Source: Sorghum bicolor (taxonomy: Eukaryota; Streptophyta; Magnoliopsida; Poales; Poaceae). From it: a stretch of DNA of 64,000 nucleotides. Shown here piece after piece: positions 21,061-33,053 of the stretch. Below the pieces are notes generated by a model. The model saw only the letters and a list, made by a program, of their open reading frames with translations, was not told where the DNA came from and searched no databases. A program made the translations under genes and the position numbers. Location: the NCBI RefSeq assembly GCF_000003195.3, contig NC_012872.2, positions 56,587,695 to 56,651,694 of the forward strand, in the 5' to 3' direction. The first letter of the stretch is position 1, and each line of letters opens with the position of its first letter.

Positions 21061-22021
21061 TTGCCAAGTCGCAGATGGACTTGCATAAATGCCAAGTCTT
21101 CCCTGGAATTTGCCAAGTTTCTAAAAATGCAAAACCAATATGCAAAACTGTTGGAGAGGTGTTTTTGTGAATTTTGGCAAAAATCAAGAATACAAAAACA
21201 ATATGCAAAACTATTCGAGATGTTAGGTAACGAGAACGGCTCCAGTACTCCTCTTTTTAAAACTTACACGGATCCCAAAGTAGTATATTGAATTAACTAA
21301 TACCATTTTCTTAATTACTTTTCACCTATGTTACGGACGGCCCAGGCCTGTCCGAACCCAGCCCATGTCCAGGCCGCAGCCACATTCGCATTCGCATTAC
21401 CCGGCGCTGGCAACGAGGTTGATCGCTGGTCCGCTGCCGTGTGTAATTGATCGAATAATCTCGCTGCAATCTACTAATCTTCCTACTACGATTCTATATA
21501 TCCTGCATTCGTAAACACTACTAGTACACTGCTGCTCGAGACTAGTCAAGGCAAAGTTTAGATGCCACACGCCCAGACCTGTTGCGAGCCAAAGCATTTG
21601 GATGACGCCGAGACGGCACCGCTCCTCATGTGCACGTGAAACAACCGCGGCGGCAGACGTACAACGCAGCAACGCCCAGCTCTCACAATGGCGTGAAGCG
21701 GAGAATGGGGGTTCGATCCGCGGGGTGGAAATGGTCATCACCCGTCGTCTCCTTCATCAGCGAGGAAATGAAACGAGTGGGGCATCTGGGAGCGATTACT
21801 TTGGATTTGGATCAGGGCCAAACTCCCGCTAGGTTTAAACGGGCCAAACCCAGGAGAGAAAAATAATTAAGAAAAAGATAATTGGCTAATAGATGGCTTT
21901 GAGATTCATGTAATTTTTTTAAAAAGATAAGTATCGGAGCAAAAGCCCTATCTAACTAGTATTCATGTGGAAAAGGACTGACATGCTTCTTCCTCAAGCT
22001 GTCGTCCACGGTCCACACCCC
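21061..22021. other. Intergenic, no gene recognised
   Basis: No conserved frame was recognised. From about 21960 the sequence becomes P450-upstream sequence shared with copy 3 (GGAAAAGGACTGACA...CTTCTTCCTC and GTCGTCCACGG match 58441-58485). Confidence 0.5.
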
Positions 22022-22492
22022 TCTAGATCAAGGTTTTTTTTGGTAGGAAAATTTTTTCGGCACCTGCCGATAAATATGAAATTTCAGAAATTTTGGATGA
22101 AATTTAAATAAATTCAAATTGATCTTCAAAAAAATTGGCACCATTTTACTAGAAAAACTTTCTAATATATCACTCATCATAAATTTATATAATATCAACA
22201 AAATAACACAATATATCATTGCGGTAGTACAGTAGGCTGACGGTGGGCAAGCTGCATATGCTAGCGTGTCACGAAATATGTGAGTGAAAAAATTAAATAA
22301 TTTTAAGAAATTTAGGGCTTTGATAAGACCAGAAGATATGATGGGTCATTTTATTGTTGTTTGGAGTAATTTTGAAATGAAACATTAATTTAACCGAAAA
22401 ATTTGACGATATAATTTTTTTTCAAACCTCACCGAAAAATACGAAATTTCAAAAATTTTGGCAAAATTTCGTCGAAAAAGAAAACCCTGCTC
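22022..22492. mobile_element. MITE-like insertion, about 470 bp
   Basis: Copy 3 has the continuous sequence CCCCTCTAGATTCGATC at 58491-58507, while copy 2 is interrupted after CCCCTCTAGA (22018-22027). The ends look like short inverted repeats: ATCAAGGTTTT on the left, and the right end reads AGCAGGGTTTT on the reverse strand. Both ends show CTCTAG. The interior is rich in GAAATTT / AAATTTT palindromic words. The superfamily is not assigned. Confidence 0.5.
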
Positions 22493-22495
22493 TAG

Positions 22496-22742
22496 GGCCT
22501 TGTTTAGTTCCTCAAAAATTTTGCAAAATTTGTTAGATTCTCCGTCACATCGAATCTTTAGACTTATGCATAGAGTATTAAATATAGATGAAAATAAAAA
22601 CTAATTGCACAGTTTGGTCGGAATGGACGAAAGAACGAATCTTTTGAATCTAGTTAGTCCATAATTGGAAAATATTTGTCAAATAGAAACGAAAGTGTTA
22701 CTATTCCTATTTTGCAAAAATTTTTTGGAAGTAAACAAGGCC
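22496..22742. mobile_element. MITE with GGCCTTGTTTA ends and TAG target duplication
   Basis: The 247-bp element has ends GGCCTTGTTTAGTTCC and, inverted, GGCCTTGTTTACTTCC. TAG occurs at 22493-22495 and again at 22743-22745. The homologous upstream region of copy 3 reads CTCTAGATTCGATC with a single TAG, the empty site. A 3-bp duplication fits CACTA- or PIF/Harbinger-type mobilisation. Confidence 0.8.
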
Positions 22743-23159
22743 TAGATTCGATCATACGTACTTGCACACGTAAGTCACTAGTTTCTTTCAGTGCAAACCC
22801 GTCACTCTCTAGACAAGAAACAAAGCATATATAGGGACGAATGTTTCCTCTCTTAGTCAACATCTTTACTTTTCACACCCCACGATTATATGGTAAAACC
22901 TGGTTGGCCTTGTTGACGAATCTGCGCCACAGGACACTTTGACACATTGCAACCAGCAATTTGTAGCTAGCTTCGGGCCGGTGTTTGTTGTGGTGCATCT
23001 TATTGCACACAAGTCAACCGTACGTGCCCGCCAAGAAAACAATACGATGCCTACCGGCTACTACTTATATAACGCGCCCCCGCTCTCTCACGAAGCACAC
23101 ACTGCACAACTGTGGCCTTGTGGTTGTCACACAGCAAATAACTCGAAAGGAAATAAACG

Positions 23160-25843
23160 ATGGACGGCGACGTTGTAGCAGCTGCAGCAGCTTTGCCATC
23201 ACCGTGGAGCTTGCTCCAGGGGCTCCTTGCCCTGCTGATCGCGTGGGGCAGCTACCAGGCCGCGGAGACATTCTGGCTGCGGCCCCGGCGGCTCAACCGG
23301 GCGCTCCGGGCACAGGGGCTCAGCGGCACTGAGTACCTCTTCCCAGCCGGCGACCTCAAGGAGAATAACAGGCTCAACGACGAGGCACGATCGAGGTGTA
23401 TGCCGTTGTCCCATGACATAGTTCCCCGTGTGATGCCGCATCTCTTCAACACAGTTAAGGAGCACGGTATGTCGAAAGTAATTAAACACACGTTCCTTTC
23501 TTTCTTCTTGCCCACGCTGTCCTCTCCCTCTCTCGCTAAACTCACTCGCGTTGCGCACTCCTCTACCTTACATACCCACCTCTTACCCCACCCTTGCATT
23601 GCGCAAACCCATCTTTCCCTAAACCTAGGTTGCAAGCGACCACTCTACAGATAGGTCTAGGCATTAGGTATTACCGAACCATGGTTTGGTACTTCAGTTC
23701 CCACACAAATTCGGTTCCTCAAAAAATAGGCATTGGTCAGTTTATTCCAAAATTTGGTACACAATAAAATTGGTTTTGGTATTTTTGGTTTGGTTTCAGT
23801 ATTTATTGAAAACTACCGAACTGAACACAGAGACTCGTAATAGCAGGTATAAAAGCTAAATTTGCAAGAATTTCAAAGAGAATAATAGTGCAAAATACAT
23901 ACACATAAAAGTTCATAAGACTATAAGAGTAGAGTACTACAAATACATAATATAATAGTCTTTAATAATACAATCAATAATTTAACAATATTCAAACTCA
24001 GCATATTTCGCGTAGTTTGGCCAGTCCAGGCATGACTTGATTCGGACTGTTTTGGACTTGTATCACCCCCTCTAGATTTGATTTGTCACCATCTTCACGT
24101 TTAAGTAAACAAATTCACATAGTCCTTTGTAATACTCATTCCCTAAATTTGTCCATTCCAATAAACTGGAAAATTACCTAAGTTTTAAAGATTTTTTTTG
24201 AGAATACTAAGTTTTAAAGATTGAATTGAAAGTTTTGTAGACTTAACGGCACATATGCAAACGTTGAACTGCAGGCAACATTTCTATCACCTGGGTCGGA
24301 CCAATTCCTAAGGTGATAATCACGGAGGCAGAGTTAATAAGGGACGTCCTATTAAACAAGTCTGGCCACTTCAAGAAGGTCATCACGAACAAGCGTCTTA
24401 TAAAAATGCTCGCCCTTGGGATTGCGAGTCACGACGGTGAGAAATGGGCAAAACACAGAAGGATCCTAAAACCCGCATTCCATCAAGAAAAGCTCAAGGT
24501 TCTCTGACTTCCTTCACACAAGAAATCAGCCTTAGTTACAATATGCACAGCCTCAAGCATATAGATATGTGTGCTTACTAAATTTATTTTTTAGCGCATG
24601 CTGCCGGCGTTCTCGACGTGCTCTACCGAGCTTATAGATCGCTGGGAGAAAAAACTCGCTGGTTCTGACGGATCATATGAACTGGATATCTGGCCGGAGT
24701 TTCAGAACCTCACCGGAGACGTGATCTCCCGAACGGCATTTGGCAGCAGCTTCATGGAAGGGCGAAGGATCTTCCAACTTCAGGGCGAGCAAGCAGAGCG
24801 GCTATTCAAGGCCTTCCAGTATATGTACATTCCAGGCTTCATGTAAGAACTTTCTGATCTGTCACATGGTACAGTAATTCTAGTACATATATTAAAGGTC
24901 ATCACATTCATATGTGTGTGCTCATGCCGTTATATATATGCAGCTTCTTCCCGACACAGAACAATCGGAGGATGAAAGAAATCAACAGGGAAATTGAAGG
25001 GACTCTAAGGGGCATGATCGAGAAGAGGGAGCGCGCAATCGAGAATGGCGAAACCAGCGGCAACGACTTGCTCGGCTTGCTGCTGCAGTCAAACATGGAA
25101 AGCGGGAAAGGCAACCTGAGGATGAGCACCGAGGACATGATTGAGGAGTGCAAGCTCTTCTACTTCGCGGGGATGGAAACCACGGCAGTGTTGCTCACAT
25201 GGACACTCGTCATCCTAGGCATGCACCCTGAGTGGCAGGACCGCGCGAGGGAGGAGGTCCTCAGCGTGTTCGGCAGGGACAAGCAGCCCAATTTTGATGG
25301 CCTAGGTCGACTCAAAACGGCAAGTGTTTCTTTGCAATACCATGTATATGCATGTTTGCTCCAACCATTCAACATTATATTACCTGTTAACATTGTTTGT
25401 ACCTACATGATATCCAGGTGACGATGATACTATACGAGGTGCTCAGGCTGTACCCATCGGTAGTGACCCTAAATCGAAGAGTATCCAAAGACATGCATAT
25501 TGGAGGCATCACATACCCTGCAGGGGTAATCCTCGAGCTTCCCATAATCGTCCTCCACCACAACCCTGATGTCTGGGGGAAGGACGCACATGAGTTCAAG
25601 CCAGAGAGATTCGCTGAGGGGATCTCAAAGGCGACCAAGGACCAACCAGCATTCTTCCCCTTCGGATGGGGGCCGAGGATCTGCATCGGGCAGAACTTTG
25701 CGTTGCTTGAGGCCAAGATGGCCTTGAGCATGATCCTCCAACGCTTTGAGTTCCAACTATCGCCTTCATACACGCATGCACCGTACACGGTCGCTACGCT
25801 GCATCCTCAGCATGGCGCGCCAATTATATTCAAGAAGATCTGA
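23160..25843 (+). CDS. Cytochrome P450, CYP72A type, copy 2 (5 exons)
   Basis: Exons are 23160-23466, 24275-24498, 24595-24842, 24944-25319 and 25418-25843, giving 526 aa with no premature stop. The anchor, AGMETT, EVLR, FKPERF and [10 protein letters not shown] (Cys about 474) motifs are intact, so a functional haem enzyme is possible. Several residues conserved in copies 1 and 3 differ: the C-helix reads [10 protein letters not shown] instead of [14 protein letters not shown] is WVGP, and LYPP after the ExxR helix is LYPS. Intron 1 is 808 bp and shares an inserted block rich in TTTGGT words with copy 3. Intron 4 begins with GC. Substrate unknown; relaxed or shifted function is plausible. 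Confidence 0.92.
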
Positions 25844-25930
25844 TCGTCTTGTATGACATTGTCAATCGGTCGTTATCAATGAGTATGTCACAGTGCAAAA
25901 ATAGTAGATTTGTATGAGTACAGTATTATT

Positions 25931-25984
25931 TTTTTGATGAAACAGGAGGGGTGCCCCCTACTGGACTTTTATTGAAAATAAATA
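25931..25984 (-). mobile_element. 5'-truncated LINE 3' tail in the 3' flank of copy 2
   Basis: A 54-bp insertion begins with a T-run and reads on the - strand as ...GGGGGCACCCCTCCTGTTTCATCAAAAAAA, like the 3' end of a plant LINE. It is flanked by a 17-bp direct repeat ATGAGTACAGTATTATT (25914-25930 and 25985-26001). Copy 1 has the corresponding single sequence near 4424-4440. Confidence 0.75.
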
Positions 25985-26782
25985 ATGAGTACAGTATTAT
26001 TAGAGGGTTTAATTTTGTGTATCTGAATTTTGAGGTGGAAACAGTAGTAAATCGTAGGATTGAAACTAGCTTAGCTGTCCTTTTCTAATGTTTCGATCAG
26101 CTTCTTCATCAAATTCTTGTATTCAGCGTTCAAATTCATATCAACGACCTAGCCGGCCGCTGGCTTACTCCTATTTTCACAACTATATTCTATCCACTCC
26201 GAATTGTATATCACTTCGAAGTTGTCCTTTGTCGAACTTCCTTCTCTAACTTTGAAGTTCAAATAAATAATTAAACTATCAAGACATATTTTTTTGAAGA
26301 ATACGATGAAACCCTTCTCTAACTTCCTTCTGTTAGACTAATATAATTAGGCCTATAACTGTGGATGTAATCATGTAATCACGCCAATTACGGTAGCATG
26401 CCACTCAAACGTGTATATATATATATGTACTCCTGTACTCATACTTGGAATACAATCATTTATTCCCACATTCTCATGGTATCAGATAGCGGTTTCCATC
26501 CGCCACACTTCCACAACCCCATCTCGTGCAGCCGATCGCCGCACCATCGCTGCCGAACCACTCGCTGGGAGCGCCGCCAGGTCCTGATCGCGCCGCGCAC
26601 ACATCCCGATCGCCTGCCTCGTTGCTGTCCAAGCCGTTGCAGCCACCGATCCAGCTGCTTCTCCACGCGCCCGCCCGACTCCGCAGTCCGCCTCGCATCA
26701 CGCGGACTCGCCAGGCCATCCTCGCACAGAGCCGCCAGGCTGTCATCACGTCGCGCCTCTGCACGTCGCCCGCGCCGTCATG

Positions 26783-28404
26783 ATGGCGGCTGGAGACGAC
26801 GACGCTGCTGCTGCAGCAGCTGCCAAGGACGCTGAGGACAGACGCCTCGCAGATGAGGCCAAGGCTCGACTCCACGAAGCGCTCTAGGCACAAGCCAGGC
26901 GCAAGCCACTGCCGTCGTCAACAGTGGCGGAGCCAGGATTTCAAACTTGCGTATTCCCACTTCCACAAAGTTAAATTTATAGACTTAAAATATAGTCAAT
27001 GATACTGTAAGTCAGCAACTTTAAACTAATATTTGCTTTCTAGGATATAGATTTCTAATTAAAATGTCAGTTTACATGTTTTGAGCTCAAATGTGCGAAA
27101 ATACTATAGATTATAGCATTATATATTTATATATATAAATATATACACATATTTACATAAAAGTGTACCAAAATAGTTGGGTATTCCCAGAAATACTTGG
27201 GAATACCCCTAGATCCGCCCATGGTCGTCAACGTGAAGGCTCTCATCCCGGTCATCCTCGATTAGGCGACGACCACCTACACCAAGTGGTGCGGCATGTT
27301 CCTCACTGTCCTCAGCAAATATGCCCCTGACTCATCACGTCCTTGAGGACGAAACATTCCCGTCACGCCCCGCATGGGTTGAAGCCGATTGCTGCATCCT
27401 GGATCTACGACACCCTTTCTAGTGACCTGCAGCAATCTCTGATGATGCGACAGGGCCCGGCTCGCGGGGCGTGGTGCTACCTCGAGGATGAGTTCCTCGG
27501 CCAAAAGGAGTCAAGGGCGCTTTTGCTCGAGATGAAATTGATCCGCAACTTCCGTCAAGAGTCCCCGAGCATCACCGACTACTGCCGCCAGCTCGAGTCG
27601 ATGGCGGCTTCCCTTGCCGAGTTCGGTGATCCCATCGGTGATTGACAGATGGTGCTCACGCTCCTTCGCGGCCTCGGTGGCAAGTTCTGCCACATGGTGT
27701 CCATCCTCAAGATGCACAGGCTGTTCCCCACGTTTGCGGAGGCACGGGCGCATCTGCTGTTGGAGGATATGGAAATCGATGCACGTCCTCTGTCCTCGCC
27801 ATCAGCACTTGTCACTACAACGCCACGACCTGCGGCTCCAGGGGCTCCGGCGCCTCCACGTCCGGAGGCGCCTCCTCCAGCACCCCCCTGGTGCCCAACG
27901 GCCAACGCACCGGCCGTCGTCGCGGTCACGGTGGAGGCAATAGCCAACAGCAGGGCCAATCAGCGCCCCTGGCCCGGTGGCACCCCTTCGGCTGGACAAG
28001 GGGGTGCACCCCCCGGTATGCATCTGTCATTCGTGCACCCATGGGCTGGCACTATGCGGTTGTGGCCATATGACCAGTCCGGGCGCCCACCCCCACCGTT
28101 GCCAGTGTTCAGTGACGTTCCACAGTACAACAGCTTCGGTGGCGCATCTAGCGCCTATGGTGGCATCTATGGCGCTCCATCCGCTTTGTACGACACGTGC
28201 TACGGGGGAGCTGCACCCCCCGGGTTTCTAGGCGCCTGCACCGGCGTACCAGGCGGCGCCCTAGAACCCTACTCACGATGGTGCATGGCATCAGGACGCC
28301 CTTGCATACTCCTTCACCACCATGACGTTGAACCCACCACACACTACTTCTGGGTGGTACGCCGACTCTGGTGTAGGATCGCACATGACATCGGACACTG
28401 GTAA
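26783..28404 (+). pseudogene. copia gag remnant
   Basis: The N-terminus MAAGDDDAAAAAAKDAEDRR runs into a stop at 26884-26886. After the inserted MITE the gag core continues: DLQQSLMMRQGPARGAWCYL and RNFRQESPSITDYCRQLESM (UBN2-type gag), then a TGA at 27643-27645, then LTLLRGLGGKFCHMVSIL. A proline/glycine-rich tail follows. Stops and frame changes show it is dead, and no pol follows. Confidence 0.75.
26923..27223. mobile_element. 301-bp MITE (hAT- or Mutator-like) inside the copia gag
   Basis: It is flanked by the direct repeat GTCGTCAAC (26914-26922 and 27224-27232). Ends AGTGGCGGAGCCAGG and, inverted, CATGGGCGGATCTAGG form imperfect terminal inverted repeats followed by GTATTCCCA-like words. 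Removing it restores the gag sequence ...AVVNVKAL. An 8-bp duplication would be hAT, 9-bp Mutator; both readings are possible here. Confidence 0.8.
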
Positions 28405-28820
28405 AATCTCCACCCCCTCCCCCCAACTTCATTCACGCCTTCATTTATCATTGTGGGCAATGATGCTTTGGTTCCTGTCACAGCCACTGGATCACACACC
28501 TTTTCTTTACGACATCACAGTATGCCCATGTCTTCACCAAGGGTACGTCTTTCTACCTCATTATTTCAGGAGTTCCAGTCTAGTCTGATCATTAGCGATG
28601 CCTCTAATTAGACGTCGGGAGAGTGTTAGACTAATATAATTAGGCCTATGTAATCACACCAATTGCGGTAGGCTTGCATGCCACCCAAGCGTGTTATATA
28701 TGTACTCCTGTACTTATACTTGGAATACAATCATTTATTCCCACACTTCACCTTCAATTGTCTGCCGGATGAATCGGATTCCGAGGCGCGTAGCTCCGTT
28801 GCCCTGGTGTGGGTTAACAG

Positions 28821-28891
28821 CAGCCGTTATGTGTGGCTCTGCAACAGAAGGTGACAGGCGCCGTCGAGCTGGTGCTGCCGGCGGGGCCGAG
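28821..28891 (+). pseudogene. Unidentified gene exon, 5' part (split by the chromovirus)
   Basis: Joined to 48001-48053 this gives a 124-nt exon-like unit bounded by an acceptor (GGGTTAACAG) and a donor (GCAG|GTACAT). The frame reads QKVTGAVELVLPAGPSFHEQ, then ARGLSTQIREVAA. The codon pattern is gene-like and the frame closes just after the donor. I do not recognise the protein. The copia element lies immediately to the left, so the rest of the gene is not in sight. Confidence 0.4.
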
Positions 28892-29208
28892 TGTTAGCAG
28901 TAGGCAAGGGTTGGAGAAATTGGGGAAGGGAATTAAGACGAACAGCAAGCAAAGACGCAGATAGATCGGCGAAGAAACGAAGATGAGTGCTTAGGCAGTT
29001 AGAACTTGGTTTACAACTTTCTGAATGCCTCTCTTCTCTCCCAAGCCAAGTCTTATACGATACATGGGCAAAGCCCCGCCCGTGCACGCAGGCACGCTAA
29101 ACCCATTCTGGGCCGGCTAAACGGACGTTGGGCTTCCTCACGCGAACCCGAGTGCTTGACCCATGGGCTTCTTCTCCTGTGGCCTCGTCAGGTGGAGAAG
29201 TGCTGACA
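28892..29208 (-). repeat. 3' LTR of the chromovirus
   Basis: 317 bp, TGTTAGCAGTAGGC...AAGTGCTGACA. It differs from the other LTR by one C/T change (AGAACTTGG / AGAATTTGG) and a substitution plus one-base indel at TTGACCCATGG / TTGGCCATGG. Confidence 0.92.
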
Positions 29209-32200
29209 CTCCCCGGGTCTTGAGGACCTGCTTGACCCCAAGCAGGAGCATGGGGAAATGACTGACGAAGATGTGCCAAATTTTCCCAGGTAGCCATCTC
29301 CTTGGGCCAGCCAGACCAACGAACCAACCCTTGTTCCACCGAGCCATGAGCAGCAGGAACCGTGCGAGTCTGTAGAACAGCCATGGGTATACGAGGGAGC
29401 TCGGTGTCAGAAGGTAAAACAGGGGATACCTGAGTGCCAGGCAAGACAGCCGCCTTAAGCTGGGAGACGTGGAACACCGGATGAACTTATGTTGTGGGTG
29501 GCAACTGTAACTTGTATGCTACACTACCAATTCGTTCCAGAACGGTGAAGGGCCCAAAATACTTGAAGGACAGCTTCTGGTTGGCGCGAGGGGCCAGAGT
29601 AGACTGCACATAAGGTTGGAGCTTCACAAAGACCTCATCCCCCACACTGAAATGACGCTCAGAGCGATGCTTGTCAGCCTGCTTTTTCATGCGTTGTTTA
29701 GCTCAGGCCAAGTGTTGGCGAATCAGATCAGTGATCACCTGACGGTCGCGAAGCCAAGTGGGGATGTCTGGAACAACCACGTCATCCAAGACGGAAATAC
29801 CAAAGTGGCGCGGAGCATGACCATAGAGGGCTTCAAATGGAGAAAACCCAGTAGCTGAATGCGGGGAAGTGTTATACCAAAACTCGGCCAGGCCCAACCA
29901 AGAAGACCATTTGTGAGGACAAGCATTCACAAAGCAGCGAAGAAAAGTTTCCATGGTTTGATTAAGACGCTCTGTTTGCCCATCCGACTGGGGGTGGTAA
30001 CTGGAGCTCATTTGCAGAGACACATCTGCTGCACGGAAAAGTTCTTTCCAGAAGGTGCTCGTAAAGATACGATCCCGATCAGAGATAATCACCGATGGCA
30101 ATCCATGTAATTTGTAGATGTGGTTTAGGAATACCTTGGCAACATGCTGGGCAGTAAATGGATGCAAGAGGGGAATAAAATGGCCATATTTAGTGAAGGA
30201 ATCCACCACCACTAAGATGCAATTGGCATTCCCAGAACGAGGCAACCCTTCGACAAAATCCAGAGAGATGATCTGCCAAGCTGAAGCGGGTACCGGTAAG
30301 GGCTGAAGTAAACCAGGGAGGCGGGAACGATCTGGTTTTGCTCGTTGACAAGTCAGGCAAGACTCGACAAAGGAACGGACGGAGGTCTTCATGCCATGCC
30401 AATAGAATATCTGTTTCATGCGGGCATAAGTGACGGGAAATCCGGAGTGACCGCCCAAGGCCGAAGAGTGAGTTGCTTGAATGAGCCATTGTTGGAGAGA
30501 AGGGTTATCCCCAATCCATATTTGCGTTCCGCGGCGAAGAACACCATCCCTCAATGAAAACCTAGATACAGCCTGAGGGTCAATCGACAGCTTAGCAATC
30601 ATATCCAGGGTGGCCGGGTCCTTATCGTAACCCGAAGTTACTTCCAGAATCCAAGAGGGTTGGACAACAGACACCGCAGCACAGACAGAGTCATGAAAGG
30701 TCTTCCTGGACAAAGCATCAGCTGCCCGATTGGAGGATCCAGGCTTGTACACAATACGAAACTGAAGGCCAGCCAACTTAGAGAACACTTTTTGTTGCCA
30801 AGGAGTGTGTAACCGTTGGTCAGTGAGTTGGACCAGACTTTGTTGATCGGTATAAATGATGAACTCCGCCAGTTGAAGATAAGAGCGCCACTGTTGTACT
30901 GCCAAAAGGACTGCCAAATATTCTTTTTCATAAGTACTAAGCCCGCGGCTGCGAGGACCCAGCGCCTTGCTTAAGAATGCCAAAGGATGACCATCCTGAG
31001 ATAACACAGCGCCAATCCCTGTAGCACTAGCATCCGTTTCAATGCTAAACGGTTTAGAGAAATCTGGCAATGATAAAACCGGAGCAGAGCTTAATGCAGT
31101 CTTCAGCACTTGGAAGGAATCTTCATGGGCCGGAGTCCAATGAAACAAAACATTCTTCTTCAACAAGTCAGTCAATGGCTTAGCAATGATGCCAAAGTGG
31201 CGCACAAATTTCCGGTAGTAGCCAGCCAACCCGAGGAACCCGCGCAATTCCTTGAGGTTGGTAGGAGTAGGCCAACCAAAGACTGCAGCAATTTTTTGAG
31301 GGTCCGTAGCAACACCTGCTCCAGAAATAACATGCCCCAGATAAGCAATGCTACGTTGTGCAAAATCACATTTAGACAACTTAATCTTCCAATCATGAAC
31401 TTGTAACTGTTGGAAGACACACTGAAGATGTTTCAGATGTTCCTCATAAGATTTGCTGAAAATAAGGATGTCATCAAAAAAAACAAGTACAAATTTGCGG
31501 AGGAAAGGAGCCAATGTGGAGTTCATAGCCTCCTGAAATGTGCCTGGAGCGCCAGTGAGACCAAATGGCATAACTCGGAACTCAAAATGGCCGAAGTGTG
31601 TTTGAAATGCAGTCTTGAATTCCTCTCCAGGTTTGAGCAGGATTTGATGGAACCCTGAACGTAAATCCAGCTTAGAAAACCAGGAAGCACCCCCTAACTC
31701 ATCCAACAATTCATCGATAATGGGAACTGGGTATTTGCCTTTCACAGTGATGGCATTAAGATGGCGATAATCAACACAAAAACGCCAGGAATGGTCTTTT
31801 TTCTTGACTAACAGCACTGGCGAGGAAAAAGGACTGGTGCTTTTTTGAATAATGCCAGAGTCCAACATTTTCTTGACCTGACGTTCCACTTCATCCTTGA
31901 TAGTTGGTGAAAACCGATACGGCCGAGTAAAGACTGGAGAAGCACCAGAAACAAGAGGGATAGAATGATCACAACTGCGAGACGGTGGAAGCTGGTGCGG
32001 TTTCTCAAACAAGGTAGAGTAGTGCTGAATGAGGTCCTGGATTTCTGGAGGCCAAGAAGACTGATCTGGCTCGGTTGGAGGCTCAATCCCAACATGCAGA
32101 ACCGCACCAGCAGGCAACTCTGGCAATATACCCACCAACTGAACCGAATGTCCTTCATGGAAAAACTGTATCCACTTCTGGGCCCAATGTATCTCCATAG

Positions 32201-33053
32201 GACTATGGTTTTCTAGCCAATCCAGGCCTAATATCATGTCATAGGAAGATAACGGCAAGACCTTGATGTCAGAAGTAAACTGATATTGTTGAATAGACCA
32301 CTGAGCATCCGGAATATGAAATGAGCACTATAACAACTGACCATTAGCCACCTGAACCTTTAATGGAACAGCCAGAGGTTGGAGAATGTCAAGCTGGGAG
32401 GCCACAGCTGAACTGATGAATGTATGTGAACTGCCCGAGTCCAGAAGAATACGCACCGGCTGAGTACCCAGACAACCCCAGAAGCACATGGTACGAGGTG
32501 CAATAGACCCAGAAACAGCTGCAACAGATAATGTCAGGAACAATTGCTCATCTGTCTGGTCAATAGGAGCTGCATCAACCTCAGAAGCTTCATCCAGTTG
32601 TAAAACATCCAGAAGTTCCTGAACCACATGGAGCTGCACTGCCTGTGGACACTGGTGATCCCGTGACCATTTACCACCACAGCGCATACATAAACCCTGG
32701 GCACGTCGGGACGCACGAAGCGCCGACCAACGTTCTTCAGTTGAAGGAACTCGGCCACCTTCAGGCATAACTTTGGCTTCAGGAGCTGGTAATGCCAACC
32801 GGTTAGGTGGGGCTGGCAGCGGCAATGCCGTCCTCATGTTAGGACGCATCGCCACTGTGTTATCCCATCGCTTCACATCACGCCTCCTGGCAGGGTCCGC
32901 GACATCCTCCTGCAAGCGAGCCAGAACACACGCAGTATCGAATGTTTGTGGATGATGCAAGGATACAGCAACTTTAATGTAATCCTTTAAGCCATCAATA
33001 AAGCGCATAGTATAAAACAATGGATCAGAAGTGCCACCATAAGCAGTGAGTTG

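Larger units (their letters stand above)
26331..28745 (+). mobile_element. Deleted copia-type LTR retrotransposon
   Basis: The short LTRs are 26331-26470 (140 bp) and 28624-28745 (122 bp), both TGTTAGACTAATATAATTAG...TTTATTCCCACA. The left LTR has 18-19 extra bases that include a duplicated GTAATCA word. The primer site TGGTATCAGA (26477-26486) fits initiator tRNA-Met. Only a gag-like region remains inside; no RT or integrase was found. I did not find a perfect target duplication (CCTTC versus CTTCA). Confidence 0.75.
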
